Shown here piece after piece: positions 26,975-35,642 of a stretch of 44,760 nucleotides of DNA; positions within the stretch are counted from its first letter, which is position 1; each line of letters begins with the position of its first letter. The position numbers were made by a program, and so were the translations under genes. Location: IMG/VR virus record IMGVR_UViG_3300037234_000196, positions 1-44,760 of that record, one strand, 5' to 3'. Below the pieces are notes generated by a model, which saw nothing but the letters and a program-made list of their open reading frames with translations, had not been told where the DNA came from and did no database searches. The stretch is from a virus.

Positions 26975-27285
26975 TATGGATGATCAGGTGTAGAAATCTC
27001 AACAGCAACTGCACCAGCGGTCTCACTCTTATTAATGCGATAATAACCAGCCGCATCGATCACGACACCGGAGTTTGTCGGTGTGATCTGTTGAATAACA
27101 CCGTTGACATAATAATCACTGAAACTTCCAGCTGAGTCTTCCTTCTGAACAGTTGCAGTTTCAGTAGTAGCAAGCCCTGGTGCTGTCAGATGCGCATGAG
27201 CACCACCGGCGCGTTGTACACCTCGTACTGGGAACTTTCTCGACTGACCTGCGCCAGTCGCAGCTGTTAAAATTACTGTACTCAT
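26974..27285 (-). CDS. Small beta-rich virion protein
   Basis: The 103-residue protein is rich in Thr, Ala and Gly (VILTAATGAGQSRKFPVRG..., YYVNGVIQQITPTNSGVVIDAAGYYRI) and should be all-beta. It resembles small phage decoration or accessory proteins found next to lectin-like genes. Overlaps of 4 bp upstream and 1 bp downstream show one translational unit with its neighbours. Confidence 0.65.
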   Translation of the reverse strand: MSTVILTAATGAGQSRKFPVRGVQRAGGAHAHLTAPGLATTETATVQKEDSAGSFSDYYVNGVIQQITPTNSGVVIDAAGYYRINKSETAGAVAVEISTPDHP

Positions 27286-27590
27286 GATTCACCTCCATAC
27301 ATTCGTTTAACAATGTCATCGTTTTCACGACTCACTTTCAAAGATGTCAACTGCAATCGTACTGACTTGTTCGTTGATTCACTGTCACTGTGTTCTGACT
27401 TACTATCGACAAACGCATATCCGCGAATCTCGACAACATCACCGACTGCAAGGTTATCAACACCAAGTTCGTCAACGAGGTCATCATCAAAATTGATGCT
27501 TGTACCATAGGGGTAATGATTATCGTCAGAGCAACATGTCACACCCATCGACGACGATTCTTTTTTAATCTTCACTTGATCTTCAGGCAT
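27282..27590 (-). CDS. Capsid-associated small protein (staple-like)
   Basis: The 102-residue protein has the pattern YPYGTSINFDDDLVDELGVDNLAVGDVVEIRGYAFV...SVRLQLTSLKV. This recalls small OB-like capsid decoration or staple proteins encoded beside major capsid genes in other tailed phages. The identification rests on memory of the pattern and on position. The frame opens with MPEDQVKIKKES and ends VKRMYGGES. Confidence 0.6.
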   Translation of the reverse strand: MPEDQVKIKKESSSMGVTCCSDDNHYPYGTSINFDDDLVDELGVDNLAVGDVVEIRGYAFVDSKSEHSDSESTNKSVRLQLTSLKVSRENDDIVKRMYGGES

Positions 27591-27601
27591 GACTCATCCT
27601 C

Positions 27602-27895
27602 TTAAAGTGTTTGGACGTTACTACCAGACTCACCGGTGCCAAGGAATGATGCGTCTTTAATATCTTTTTGATCACCGTCAGCTTTCTCATCATCGGTGAC
27701 CTTCTGCGCCGCTTCAAGTGCCTCACGCTTCTTCTTAACACCATCGGATTCTTTCGGCATCTCAGCCAACCAGGAAGGCATAGGGTTACTTTTTTTTGTG
27801 AATGGTTTCGCAGTATGCAGAACTGACCGCTTACCTTCAGGATCATACAGCTTACCTTCAAAGAACCCGGTTGCAATTACTTTATAACGTGGCAT
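27602..27895 (-). CDS. Small structural-region protein
   Basis: The 97-residue protein has a beta-like N-terminus (MPRYKVIATGFFEGKLYDPEGKRSVLHT), a Pro-rich hinge (NPMPSWLAEMP) and a charged, probably disordered C-terminus (KREALEAAQKVTDDEKADGDQK). This layout, following the cement gene, is common for small head-completion or accessory proteins. No function is known. Confidence 0.65.
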   Translation of the reverse strand: MPRYKVIATGFFEGKLYDPEGKRSVLHTAKPFTKKSNPMPSWLAEMPKESDGVKKKREALEAAQKVTDDEKADGDQKDIKDASFLGTGESGSNVQTL

Positions 27896-27918
27896 TTTAA
27901 ATGCTCCAAATCAAGGTT

Positions 27919-27947
27919 AAAGAAAAGGGCGACCGGAGCCGCCCTTT
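27919..27947 (-). terminator. Intrinsic terminator after cement gene (leftward)
   Basis: AAAGGGCG and CGCCCTTT form an 8-bp stem with an 8-nt loop (27924-27947). Read leftward it is followed by TCTTT. It lies 6 bp past the cement-protein stop and would reduce transcription into the accessory and tail genes. Confidence 0.7.
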
Positions 27948-27952
27948 CTCAG

Positions 27953-28387
27953 TTACGCGCCTGTGACGTTAGTCTGGTTGCCCATAGTAATGCCAGCAGT
28001 GATTGTACCGCCGCCATCAGCAGCTGAACCAGCTATCACGTATTCAATACCCAGGTAGCGTTCAACGATACCATTAGGTAAGAAGTCCAGATTAAACTGC
28101 TTACCTGCAAGCAGATCACCAATCAGGATAGTCTGAGATGCGATAGTAGTACCGAGTGTTGCAGCTGCACCAGTAGACAGATTGACTGTCAAACTGTCGC
28201 AAGTTGCGAAGTCGGCGGTAACCTGCACTAAGAGTGGAATCTTAGCACCTTTACCTACATCATCATTTAATGCAGCCTTGCCACCATACGGTGTACCTGC
28301 TACGCCTAAGTCGATGACATTGGTCGAATCCGCACTAACGGTAACCTCCTGATCATCAGAAAACAACTGTTGTAATGAAAAAATCAT
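27953..28387 (-). CDS. Bbp16-family capsid cement protein
   Basis: The 144-residue protein matches the cement protein family of Bordetella phage BPP-1 (Bbp16): MIFSLQQLFSDDQEVT, STNVIDLG, KGAKIPLLVQV and the jelly-roll-like remainder with LGIEYVIAG. It would lock capsomers of the HK97-fold shell. It follows the major capsid gene, as in BPP-1. AGAGGA lies 10 bp before the ATG. It is flanked by leftward terminators on both sides, so its level may be set separately. Confidence 0.85.
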   Translation of the reverse strand: MIFSLQQLFSDDQEVTVSADSTNVIDLGVAGTPYGGKAALNDDVGKGAKIPLLVQVTADFATCDSLTVNLSTGAAATLGTTIASQTILIGDLLAGKQFNLDFLPNGIVERYLGIEYVIAGSAADGGGTITAGITMGNQTNVTGA

Positions 28388-28402
28388 TTTGATTAATCCT
28401 CT

Positions 28403-28437
28403 AAAAATTAAAAATTAGCCGAGGTGTTACCCCCGGC
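28403..28437 (-). terminator. Intrinsic terminator after major capsid gene (leftward)
   Basis: A 7-bp GC-rich hairpin (28418-28437, stem GCCGGGG/CCTCGGC with one G:T, 6-nt loop) is followed leftward by TAATTTTTAATTTTT. It lies between the capsid and cement genes and probably attenuates rather than stops transcription, since no clear promoter follows. Confidence 0.7.
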
Positions 28438-28455
28438 AATTGATGAACCGTTCGG

Positions 28456-29454
28456 TTATGTGACCTTAGCTTCAGTGTTGATGATGGCATCTGTTTCACG
28501 AATCGGAATACCACGATAAGTGGTAACTTCCTTACCTTCAAGCTCTACCACCTTGAGGCGCACAAAGGTATCACTGGCACCGGCGTTGGTAGCAAGGGCA
28601 TCAAGTGCTTCAAGCACATCACGGTTACAGTAGATGGCAATGTTACCACCAGCGACACGACGATTTTGCAACTTGTAATATGCCTTACGCATAAAGTCAT
28701 ATAAAGCAACTGAACCACCAGCCATCAATGACACGTCGATGTTCGCAATACGTGCAACATAACGCCAATCTTTAACAGCCAGACCAATGTGCCATGTAAA
28801 TTTCTCTTCCATCGCGTAGTAAGCATCACCGTTATCATCAACGATACGCTGTTGACCCATGTCTTCACGCTGAACACCAGCCTGAGTACCTTTAGGATAA
28901 AGCAAGTTACATTGGTTATCACCCCATGTAACAAACCATATTGACGTGTTGTCTGAACCAGTACCACCGGCATTAATAATCTGATTACCGTTAGCAGCAG
29001 TCGTGTCGTTGAATCGTGGGGCCAGACCCATGAACTCTTCAGGATCATCTGCTGTGCTACCGTAGAATAACTTAGTAGCAACTTCCTGAGACATAGCTTC
29101 AAGATAAGACTGAGCCTCAGATAAGCGTACAGCACCTTCATTGGTAGACAGATCCAGCAGACGCTTGTCGATGGTACTCAGACCTTCAACGAAACCAGTG
29201 GTATCTTCAACCTGGGATGTTTTACCTTTACCGTTGGGGATACCCTTGTAAAGTTTACCCCACGTAACGCTTGGCAGACCAGAACGCACAGTGTGTAAGT
29301 GAGTTGTACCCTTGTTACACTCGACCGCAATCGCGTCATCAAGTATAGGGTTCATTTCCATAAGCATTTCAATAACATCGACGAAATTACCGCGTCCGTC
29401 CTGTAGCTTATATACGTCGATCAGATCGACAAAAGTAGCTCCTAAAGTAGCCAT
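28456..29454 (-). CDS. Major capsid protein (BPP-1-like, HK97 fold)
   Basis: The 332-residue shell protein has the start MATLGATFVDLIDVYKLQDG, then DVIEMLMEMNPILDDAIAVECN and RSGLPSVTWGKLYKGI. It continues with the LFYGSTADDPEEFMGLAPRF loop and a C-terminal YKLQNRRVAGGNIAIYCNRDV region. This is the major capsid family found with Bbp16/Bbp19-type neighbours in BPP-1-like podoviruses. GAGG precedes the ATG. It follows the scaffold gene by 22 bp and a terminator follows its stop. Confidence 0.85.
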   Translation of the reverse strand: MATLGATFVDLIDVYKLQDGRGNFVDVIEMLMEMNPILDDAIAVECNKGTTHLHTVRSGLPSVTWGKLYKGIPNGKGKTSQVEDTTGFVEGLSTIDKRLLDLSTNEGAVRLSEAQSYLEAMSQEVATKLFYGSTADDPEEFMGLAPRFNDTTAANGNQIINAGGTGSDNTSIWFVTWGDNQCNLLYPKGTQAGVQREDMGQQRIVDDNGDAYYAMEEKFTWHIGLAVKDWRYVARIANIDVSLMAGGSVALYDFMRKAYYKLQNRRVAGGNIAIYCNRDVLEALDALATNAGASDTFVRLKVVELEGKEVTTYRGIPIRETDAIINTEAKVT

Positions 29455-29476
29455 TTGATATTACCTCGTAAGATTG

Positions 29477-30214
29477 TTAGGCATCCGTTTTCGGATACAT
29501 TCTAGACACACGGTCAGACTCTTCAGAAGATTGAGCACCAGTTACACCCGGTACATCTTCATTCAATGTTTGACCAACTCGAACCATAAACCGGATAACT
29601 TCAGGGTGGTTGCCCACACCGTGTTCTTCCAGCAGCTGTTTCAATTCTGGAGTTCCATATTTAGAAATAGCAGATTGCGCGATCTTGACACTTTCTTCAA
29701 ACTTGTCTCCACCGAACTCACCGTCATTTTTAGAACTGGTCTTCCAGTCACTCATCAGCTGGTTGAAGTTTTCGACTTGCGTCTGCGAACCCGCCTGGAC
29801 TTGTTTTGCGTAAAGGTCAATAACCTTCTGAGCCTGTTCCTGATTCAAACCCAACTCTTTGAAAAGAGGGGATGCTTCAGCGAGAGCAGTTTCATTAAGT
29901 TCAGTGCCTTCAGGCATAACAAAGTCGGCATAAGTGTCGGGAGGCGTATCACTACCTTCTGCACCAGCAATATCAGCAGCAGCATCAACAATAGCTTTTG
30001 CAGCTGCTTTATCATCAGCAGATAACCCTGGGTCATCTGCATCAAGAATAGCTTGTGCAACTGCAACATCAGCAGCCGCACCTTCAGCAGCAGCACCTTC
30101 GCCGCCGCCTTCAGCACTGCCACCTTCGGCAGCAGCACCTGTTAATACGGTTTCAGTACCACCTTCGGCAGCACCTTCTGTTTGAACACCTTCTGTACTT
30201 GATTCGTCACTCAT
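29477..30214 (-). CDS. Capsid scaffolding protein
   Basis: The 245-residue acidic protein has an Ala/Glu/Gly-rich disordered N-terminus (about residues 1-60). A helical core follows (LFKELGLNQEQAQKVIDLYAKQ, FNQLMSDWKT), and the C-terminus is HPEVIRFMVRVGQTLNED. This is characteristic of podovirus capsid assembly scaffolds. Start 30214 is preferred over 30229 because GGAG is 9 bp upstream of it and lies inside the preceding gene. It sits directly before the major capsid gene, as expected. Confidence 0.85.
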   Translation of the reverse strand: MSDESSTEGVQTEGAAEGGTETVLTGAAAEGGSAEGGGEGAAAEGAAADVAVAQAILDADDPGLSADDKAAAKAIVDAAADIAGAEGSDTPPDTYADFVMPEGTELNETALAEASPLFKELGLNQEQAQKVIDLYAKQVQAGSQTQVENFNQLMSDWKTSSKNDGEFGGDKFEESVKIAQSAISKYGTPELKQLLEEHGVGNHPEVIRFMVRVGQTLNEDVPGVTGAQSSEESDRVSRMYPKTDA

Positions 30215-30476
30215 TGAGATCATCTCCAATCATTTTTAAATAATCACCTGGTGCAGCTTCTTTGATTTGTCGTTCAAGATCCAAAGCCGCATCCCTCTTA
30301 CCTGAACAATACGCAGATCGAACAGGATTTTCATTAAACATGCTGTCAAATATACCACAGTTTTGCAGGTACTCCAAAATAAACCTTCTACCTTCAAATG
30401 TTCGCATAAAGTTTTGAATAACAAGAAGATTCGGGTTGCTGTCATTACTATTCGATTTCTGCTCATCATCACTCAT
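30207..30476 (-). CDS. Bbp19-like phage protein
   Basis: The 89-residue protein matches the Bbp19-type domain: FMRTFEGRRFILEYLQNCGIFDSMF, then YCSGKRDAALDLERQIKEAAP. In BPP-1-like phages it lies between the portal and scaffold genes, as here. Its function is not established; a head assembly role is likely. The start overlaps the portal stop by 1 bp and its end overlaps the scaffold start by 8 bp. Confidence 0.8.
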   Translation of the reverse strand: MSDDEQKSNSNDSNPNLLVIQNFMRTFEGRRFILEYLQNCGIFDSMFNENPVRSAYCSGKRDAALDLERQIKEAAPGDYLKMIGDDLNE

Positions 30477-32152
30477 TATGCGACACCTGCGTTACGCATG
30501 GTTCTACCTAGCACATTGTCTTCACTGATTTCAGTTTCAGATGCTTTCTTCGCCATATCAACCATCTGACCACCCTGCTCCATCATAGCAGCACGTTGTC
30601 TGGCTTGAGCTTCAGCAGCAGCAGCAGCAAGTGCATCACTGTCACTAGTAATAAGTGAAGGATTAACACCCAGTGCTTCAGCGTAATCATCGACTGCTTG
30701 ATTAATATTGATCTTATGACGTGCTTCAGGCCATATCGCTGCCACACCACCGACGAACTGTGCAATGCGATCAATGGCACCAGTATTCACCAGTCGTTGT
30801 GCTTGTGCTAACACAGACACATACTCAACGCTCAGCTCACGATCCTGCAATTCAGGTGGTGGCGTAGGCAGCACACCGTTGCGTTGCAAGATATTGAAGG
30901 TACGATCAATCAATGGATCGAGCAACTCAGTATGCAGACGTTCAAGCACTGGTCCCAGCATCAGCAGCTTCTCTTCATGCTTCTCAGCAACCTCACGCGC
31001 AGTAATTTGACGGCGGTCAGTATTAGCAAGCATCAAGAACAAATCTTCATAGAACGCACGTTGTATACGGTTCTCTACATTCAGGATTTCACCTTTGATT
31101 TGCTCGACTTCAGGTCTGTAGTTCTCATAAATACTCTTCAACCCGCCGTTGTTCGTGTCACTGTGCCATATAATCTCGTTATAACTAGGTACACCGTTCT
31201 TCATCTTACTCTTCAGTGCAGATGGACCCTGCAACGGTGGACTCACTAACTTATCAAATGCCTGATACTTGCGACGTTCAGCCAACTGCAATGCCTTAGT
31301 GTCGCCTAAAGCAGTGATACCGGGACAATCAGTCGCATAGACATCTTCGCCGGTGACATCCCAACGAGGTGCCAAGATAGGGAACTCATCGAAACCTGAT
31401 TCACGCAGGAACTTCTCCTGTGCATCACGTGAGCCTTTGTTCGCTTCATAGTAAACAGAACGTGTGGGTTTATCACTCGCCTTGACGCTGGTCATGTCAC
31501 GATCATCATTAGGTTCAATGGCATGGACGATCTTCACCCAGGCTTCAGTGTTGCCTGTATCCCACTGTCTTTTAACACTTTCGCTGACATTCTCGATACC
31601 AAACTGTTTGACGACCTGACCGACAGTCAACTCATATTCACGATACATAGTGTCAGTTTCATTCTTACCATCCATACCTAGCATGTAGCTGCCGACGGTG
31701 TAAGGTTTGCACCAGATGACGTTATCAAAATCATGGAACACACCCATCGCAGCTGTGCCGAATACACCCAGTTCAGAGTACAACTGATGCAGTGAGTTAT
31801 AAGTATTCGATGACGCGAACACTTTGTACATGATTGTCTGCACTTCATGCAACCACATCTTCACCGCTGTAATGTCGTCCAGCTTCCTGTCACCGGTTGC
31901 CAGTCTGAACCAAGGTCGCGCCGGTGATGTGATGCCTGACATCATGCCGGAGGCTAACGTCCTGGCTGACATTCTGCTGCTGTTGTTGATCTGCTTCGTG
32001 TTGCGCTTGAACCCTTTGTTTCGATCAGATGTTAAGAATCGACCACGGTGTGCCAGATGATAGTCTGACAGTTCCCGGTACAAGGGTATGAATGACGACC
32101 GTTCAGATCGCATTGCTTCAAGTCGCTTGTTGTAACTTCTAATTGTTGGCAT
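30476..32152 (-). CDS. Portal (head-tail connector) protein
   Basis: The 558-residue portal of the podovirus head-tail connector family shows YNKRLEAMRSERSSFIPLYRELSDY and RGRFL at the start. SSRMSARTLASGMMSGITSPARPWFRL follows, then LGVFGTAAMGVF and a C-terminal helical region with an Ala-rich stretch before the end (DALAAAAAEAQARQRAAM). Twelve copies would form the packaging and ejection ring. It is preceded by the 32159 structural gene and followed by the Bbp19-like gene. Confidence 0.9.
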   Translation of the reverse strand: MPTIRSYNKRLEAMRSERSSFIPLYRELSDYHLAHRGRFLTSDRNKGFKRNTKQINNSSRMSARTLASGMMSGITSPARPWFRLATGDRKLDDITAVKMWLHEVQTIMYKVFASSNTYNSLHQLYSELGVFGTAAMGVFHDFDNVIWCKPYTVGSYMLGMDGKNETDTMYREYELTVGQVVKQFGIENVSESVKRQWDTGNTEAWVKIVHAIEPNDDRDMTSVKASDKPTRSVYYEANKGSRDAQEKFLRESGFDEFPILAPRWDVTGEDVYATDCPGITALGDTKALQLAERRKYQAFDKLVSPPLQGPSALKSKMKNGVPSYNEIIWHSDTNNGGLKSIYENYRPEVEQIKGEILNVENRIQRAFYEDLFLMLANTDRRQITAREVAEKHEEKLLMLGPVLERLHTELLDPLIDRTFNILQRNGVLPTPPPELQDRELSVEYVSVLAQAQRLVNTGAIDRIAQFVGGVAAIWPEARHKININQAVDDYAEALGVNPSLITSDSDALAAAAAEAQARQRAAMMEQGGQMVDMAKKASETEISEDNVLGRTMRNAGVA

Positions 32153-32158
32153 AAGTCT

Positions 32159-32959
32159 TTAACCTAGTTGTGGTTCATACCAGAATATAACAGTGCTGAA
32201 ATCAATTTCTTGATTAGTATTATTTGTCACTCCGTAACTATACTTTGTATTTGGTTTTAATATCCATTCACCACCAGTGATAATGTCTAATCCATTACCG
32301 CCTTTTTGCGCCACTGATGGGATTAGAGATTTTCCTATCGGGTTGCCTATATCTGTAATAACAGGATTTTGATATAACATCATCGTCGGAGTATTATCAC
32401 TCGTTCTATTGTTATTACCAGCACCTAATAAATCACCATCATCAGTTGTCACAACATCTTCAAAGTATTCGACAGTACATGGGGCCGCTGTTGTCTGTAT
32501 GTTGAACGATCTTAAATGAACAGGATCATCGCCTGTTATCATTAAGTGAGTTTCTGTAGTATCGGCGGCTAATGCTGGATGAATGTCTGCATGAGTAAAC
32601 CCATTCCCTTGGTGAATTTGAGCATGTTGATGCGTTATTGTTGGTATCGAACCATCATCAGATTCATAAGGGTTACCGAGCGCGTCATACAATGCAACAT
32701 GAACCGGATCAGTCTCAGTAGCAACTAGTGAACATTTATCACTTGTCGGTAGTGCCCATACATTTGTGTCAAGTGATAGAAACTGCATCGGGTCATCGTT
32801 GCCACCGAGTGTATGATACACAGAATTAGTTTTAGCTGGTTTCAATTCACTCAGCGTAATGCGTACATCATCACGATGTGATTGCAACAGCAGTGGATTG
32901 AACCCTGTGTTGACCTGGACATACTGCGTAGGATCAAGATTGACTGAAACAGTCGCCAT
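32159..32959 (-). CDS. Structural-region beta-sandwich protein
   Basis: The 266-residue protein has a beta-rich sequence and an end motif GGEWILKPNTKYSYGVTNNTNQEIDFSTVIFWYEP. This motif is shared by many phage virion proteins encoded between terminase and portal genes, including head decoration or fibre-like proteins. No enzymatic motif is seen. It starts 2 bp upstream of the small 32961 gene's end and ends 7 bp before the portal start. Confidence 0.65.
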   Translation of the reverse strand: MATVSVNLDPTQYVQVNTGFNPLLLQSHRDDVRITLSELKPAKTNSVYHTLGGNDDPMQFLSLDTNVWALPTSDKCSLVATETDPVHVALYDALGNPYESDDGSIPTITHQHAQIHQGNGFTHADIHPALAADTTETHLMITGDDPVHLRSFNIQTTAAPCTVEYFEDVVTTDDGDLLGAGNNNRTSDNTPTMMLYQNPVITDIGNPIGKSLIPSVAQKGGNGLDIITGGEWILKPNTKYSYGVTNNTNQEIDFSTVIFWYEPQLG

Positions 32960-32960
32960 A

Positions 32961-33170
32961 TTACTGACCTAGCAATGTTTTCTGTGCAGTAGCTCCACCG
33001 TCTTGAATGCCACGTGAACCTGTCAGAATGGTACTTCGACCGCCCCCGGTAGCAGCACGACGACGACGTACATCACGATCACCCCCGACAGCTGCGCCTA
33101 CATCAGGTGCAACAGGTGCTTCTGGTACCGCCGGTGGTGGTGCAGGTGCTGATGGTGATGATGTGCACAT
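32961..33170 (-). CDS. Small Pro-rich virion-region protein
   Basis: The 69-residue protein has a Pro/Ala-rich N-terminus (MCTSSPSAPAPPPAVPEAPV), an Arg cluster (DVRRRRAATGGG) and the ending RSTILTGSRGIQDGGATAQKTLLGQ. That STILTG....G.A...KTLLG ending is shared by small podovirus proteins encoded near the terminase. GAGGA precedes the ATG. Function unknown; probably virion-associated. Confidence 0.7.
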   Translation of the reverse strand: MCTSSPSAPAPPPAVPEAPVAPDVGAAVGGDRDVRRRRAATGGGRSTILTGSRGIQDGGATAQKTLLGQ

Positions 33171-33212
33171 ATCGTTTATCCTCAGTTGATTAAATCAATG
33201 GGTTATAGCATA

Positions 33213-34769
33213 TCACATGTCAGCCAGCGGGTCATAGTCTGCGTTGTTATTATCACGCAGCGGCAGTGCTGCATCGAGATGACCGCGTACAAAGTCTAGT
33301 TTAGGTACATGCTGCGCGAATGTCAGGTACAGTGCATCAGCCCAGTCTGGTGAGCATTTGATGCGTTTCTTCATGTCCTTCTTTTTCTCAAGCACAAGTC
33401 GATCTCTGTCATCATGCCAGAACTCACGAGCAACCAGTTCATTCTCAAGTTGAATGTCATCATAAATCGCACCACCTTTCATCAACCATTCTCTGCATCG
33501 GGCACCCATTTCAGCTGTTTTACTGGAATACAGCTTCTCATCATCAGCTTTATGCCCGAAACCAATGTCAATGACATGATAGCCAAGCTGACGCAACCTA
33601 TCACCGATGGGTCCACCAATACCAGTGACATCCAGGAACGTGACATCAGGCTTATGTCGATCAAGTATCATGGTGACGAGTGACACAACCTTCATGCTGT
33701 CACGTGACTTCTCACCGGGTATCCTGTACACCTTCTCAGACTTAGCATCCTTACCACGTCTGAACTGAATCATGCAGTTATCTTCACCACCTCGTGCGAC
33801 ATCGATGCCACAGATGAGTGGATCATCACCGAGATAGATACCCGGGCCACGCTTCATGGCATTGAATACATCATCGCCAGGGATGAACTGCATATCGCCT
33901 GCACGTGGAAACTTACCCAGCACACGTACTCTGAAGAAGTCAGAATCTTCACCCCAGTCTTGCCGCCACTGCTCGATGAGCTTCTTATTGGTCATCTTGG
34001 CTGTGCGACTATCTACCTGTCGCTTGTGCCAGCGCGACCCGGCACCCAGCATCGTGAAGCAGTCTTTGAATTTACCGGTATTACGTGTAGGGTTACCAAA
34101 CACAAAGAACATCGGCTCACCGTCAGTCAAACCACCTTCAGCAACCTCCCATATCTTGTCAGGCACCGCACTGGCTTCATCAAATATGTAGAATGGTGTT
34201 GAGCTGGCTGAATGGAGTCCAGCGAATGCTTCAGAGTTCTCTTCACGGCACGTCTGAGCATCAGCACGCCATGACTCAGGCCACGACTTATGATACAGCG
34301 ACATCGAGCCGCGACCATTATTGTATTCAAACCAATGACCTACAATGCAGCGAGTGCGCCATTTACCAAGCTCACCCCATGTCTTTGTGCGTAATTGATC
34401 AGATGTGTTAGCTGTGATAATGCCTTTCGAATATGGCCTGGTGGACATGATCCATAAGATGATCCATGCAGTGATTGCTGACTTACCGATGCCATGACCT
34501 GATGCCGTAGATTCACGAATAGGGTCAACAGGTGCAACACCATCAAAACCACGATCAATAACCTGCTTACCGACATCAATGAGCATCTCACTCTGCCACT
34601 TATCAGGACCATCGAACCCTTCAAGCTCACCATGCCCCCAGTCGAACGCCCACATGACCCAGCCAAGAGGGTCAGCATAATACTCAGAACATTCATCAGC
34701 TAGAAGTAAATCGATTTGACCAGGTAGATAATCACCTGATGATGTCATTGCTGATTTTACGGTTGCCAC
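33213..34769 (-). CDS. terL: Terminase large subunit
   Basis: The 518-residue DNA packaging motor has an N-terminal ATPase with Walker A ASGHGIGKSA (about residues 89-98) and Walker B FYIFDEAS (D197, E198). FGNPTRNTG (coupling motif) follows, then a C-terminal RNase H-like nuclease with D323 (CGIDVARGGEDN), FLDVTGIGG and SPDWADALYL. It starts with GTG preceded by AGGTG; an overlapping ATG is out of frame. A 107-bp gap with a strong hairpin separates it from the small subunit. Confidence 0.95.
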   Translation of the reverse strand: MATVKSAMTSSGDYLPGQIDLLLADECSEYYADPLGWVMWAFDWGHGELEGFDGPDKWQSEMLIDVGKQVIDRGFDGVAPVDPIRESTASGHGIGKSAITAWIILWIMSTRPYSKGIITANTSDQLRTKTWGELGKWRTRCIVGHWFEYNNGRGSMSLYHKSWPESWRADAQTCREENSEAFAGLHSASSTPFYIFDEASAVPDKIWEVAEGGLTDGEPMFFVFGNPTRNTGKFKDCFTMLGAGSRWHKRQVDSRTAKMTNKKLIEQWRQDWGEDSDFFRVRVLGKFPRAGDMQFIPGDDVFNAMKRGPGIYLGDDPLICGIDVARGGEDNCMIQFRRGKDAKSEKVYRIPGEKSRDSMKVVSLVTMILDRHKPDVTFLDVTGIGGPIGDRLRQLGYHVIDIGFGHKADDEKLYSSKTAEMGARCREWLMKGGAIYDDIQLENELVAREFWHDDRDRLVLEKKKDMKKRIKCSPDWADALYLTFAQHVPKLDFVRGHLDAALPLRDNNNADYDPLADM

Positions 34770-34800
34770 ATTATCACCTGTGTATGAATTTAAAGCCTCC

Positions 34801-34847
34801 CTGCAACACGCATTGACGGTGACGGATCAATGGTAGTCGTGTTGCAG
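34801..34847. promoter_or_regulatory. Long hairpin between terminase genes
   Basis: CTGCAACACG (34801-34810) pairs with CGTGTTGCAG (34838-34847). Directly inside, CATTGA (34811-34816) pairs with TCAATG (34827-34832). This gives 16 bp of stem with a 10-nt loop and one 5-nt bulge on the right strand. There is no T-run, so it is not a normal terminator. It may be a packaging recognition site or a translational control element for the large subunit. Confidence 0.65.
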
Positions 34848-34876
34848 AGTGCTAGGTGCATAGATTAACAAAGAAA

Positions 34877-35326
34877 TCAAAGGAATGAAACAGTGTCATC
34901 ATCCTTTTTATCACCTTTATTCAATCGCTTGCGACCACGTAACAGTCGTTCCATGATCTCATGATCACTGCTGACCTCGACCTTCTCAGCTGCCAGTGCA
35001 TCGACGAATGTATGTTTAGCTACCAGGTTAAGTGCTGTGTTACTTGCAGTGATGTTCCCCGTCTGCCGGGCAATCAGATGATTGTCCACTGCTTCCATCA
35101 GCACCCACTCAGCATCAATGTGACTGGCATCAAGCCTGCTCATCAGAACGCGCTGGATCGCTTTCTCGACCTCATCTACCTTCAGGATACCGTAACCACT
35201 GTCAGGCTCAAACCCTGAAGCCTGAGCCGCACGACGTGCGTTGAAGTCTTTGCAGTATTCAATGACGAAATTGATATACTTAGACTTCAACCCGGTCAAG
35301 TCTGATTCTGTGATTCTACAAGGCAT
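34877..35326 (-). CDS. terS: Terminase small subunit
   Basis: The 149-residue protein fits the Terminase_2 family. A helix-turn-helix N-terminus (YINFVIEYCKDFNARRAAQASGF..DSGYGILK) recognises phage DNA, a central IQRVLMSRL....DAEWVLMEAVDNH region follows, and a basic C-terminus (RGRKRLNKGDKKDD) probably contacts the large subunit. It is encoded first in the packaging block, ahead of the large subunit. Confidence 0.9.
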   Translation of the reverse strand: MPCRITESDLTGLKSKYINFVIEYCKDFNARRAAQASGFEPDSGYGILKVDEVEKAIQRVLMSRLDASHIDAEWVLMEAVDNHLIARQTGNITASNTALNLVAKHTFVDALAAEKVEVSSDHEIMERLLRGRKRLNKGDKKDDDTVSFL

Positions 35327-35372
35327 GGTTTACCAAATATCAACTAGTTACGTGTGAGTGTATCACAATTAG

Positions 35373-35642
35373 TCACGCATCAAAATGCTTTACCATACCG
35401 TCGCGCTCTCTAAAATAATTCAAAGTGTTAACTCTCTTCTCTCTGTCCTGCTGATATAGATCAGGTTCGCAGCACGAGAAATCAGGGCAGCACTCATCGT
35501 CAATTTTATTGTGTTCGCTTTTACCATTAACCCATTTTTCAACTTGCTTAAAAAACCTTTGCTTATATCTGGCAGTGGCTCCGCAGGTACAGTTATCCTC
35601 TGGTACTTTTTGTTTATCGCAACTCATCATGTGATGTGGCAT
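35373..35642 (-). CDS. Small Cys-rich conserved phage protein
   Basis: The 89-residue protein has CTCG near residues 18-21 and the motif DDECCPDFSCCEPDL, a pattern I recognise from small conserved proteins found near terminase genes in many phages. The helical middle (RYKQRFFKQVEKWVNG) and a C-terminal REKRVNTLNYFRERDG complete it. The cysteines suggest metal binding. It is the first gene of the leftward late unit. Confidence 0.75.
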   Translation of the reverse strand: MPHHMMSCDKQKVPEDNCTCGATARYKQRFFKQVEKWVNGKSEHNKIDDECCPDFSCCEPDLYQQDREKRVNTLNYFRERDGMVKHFDA

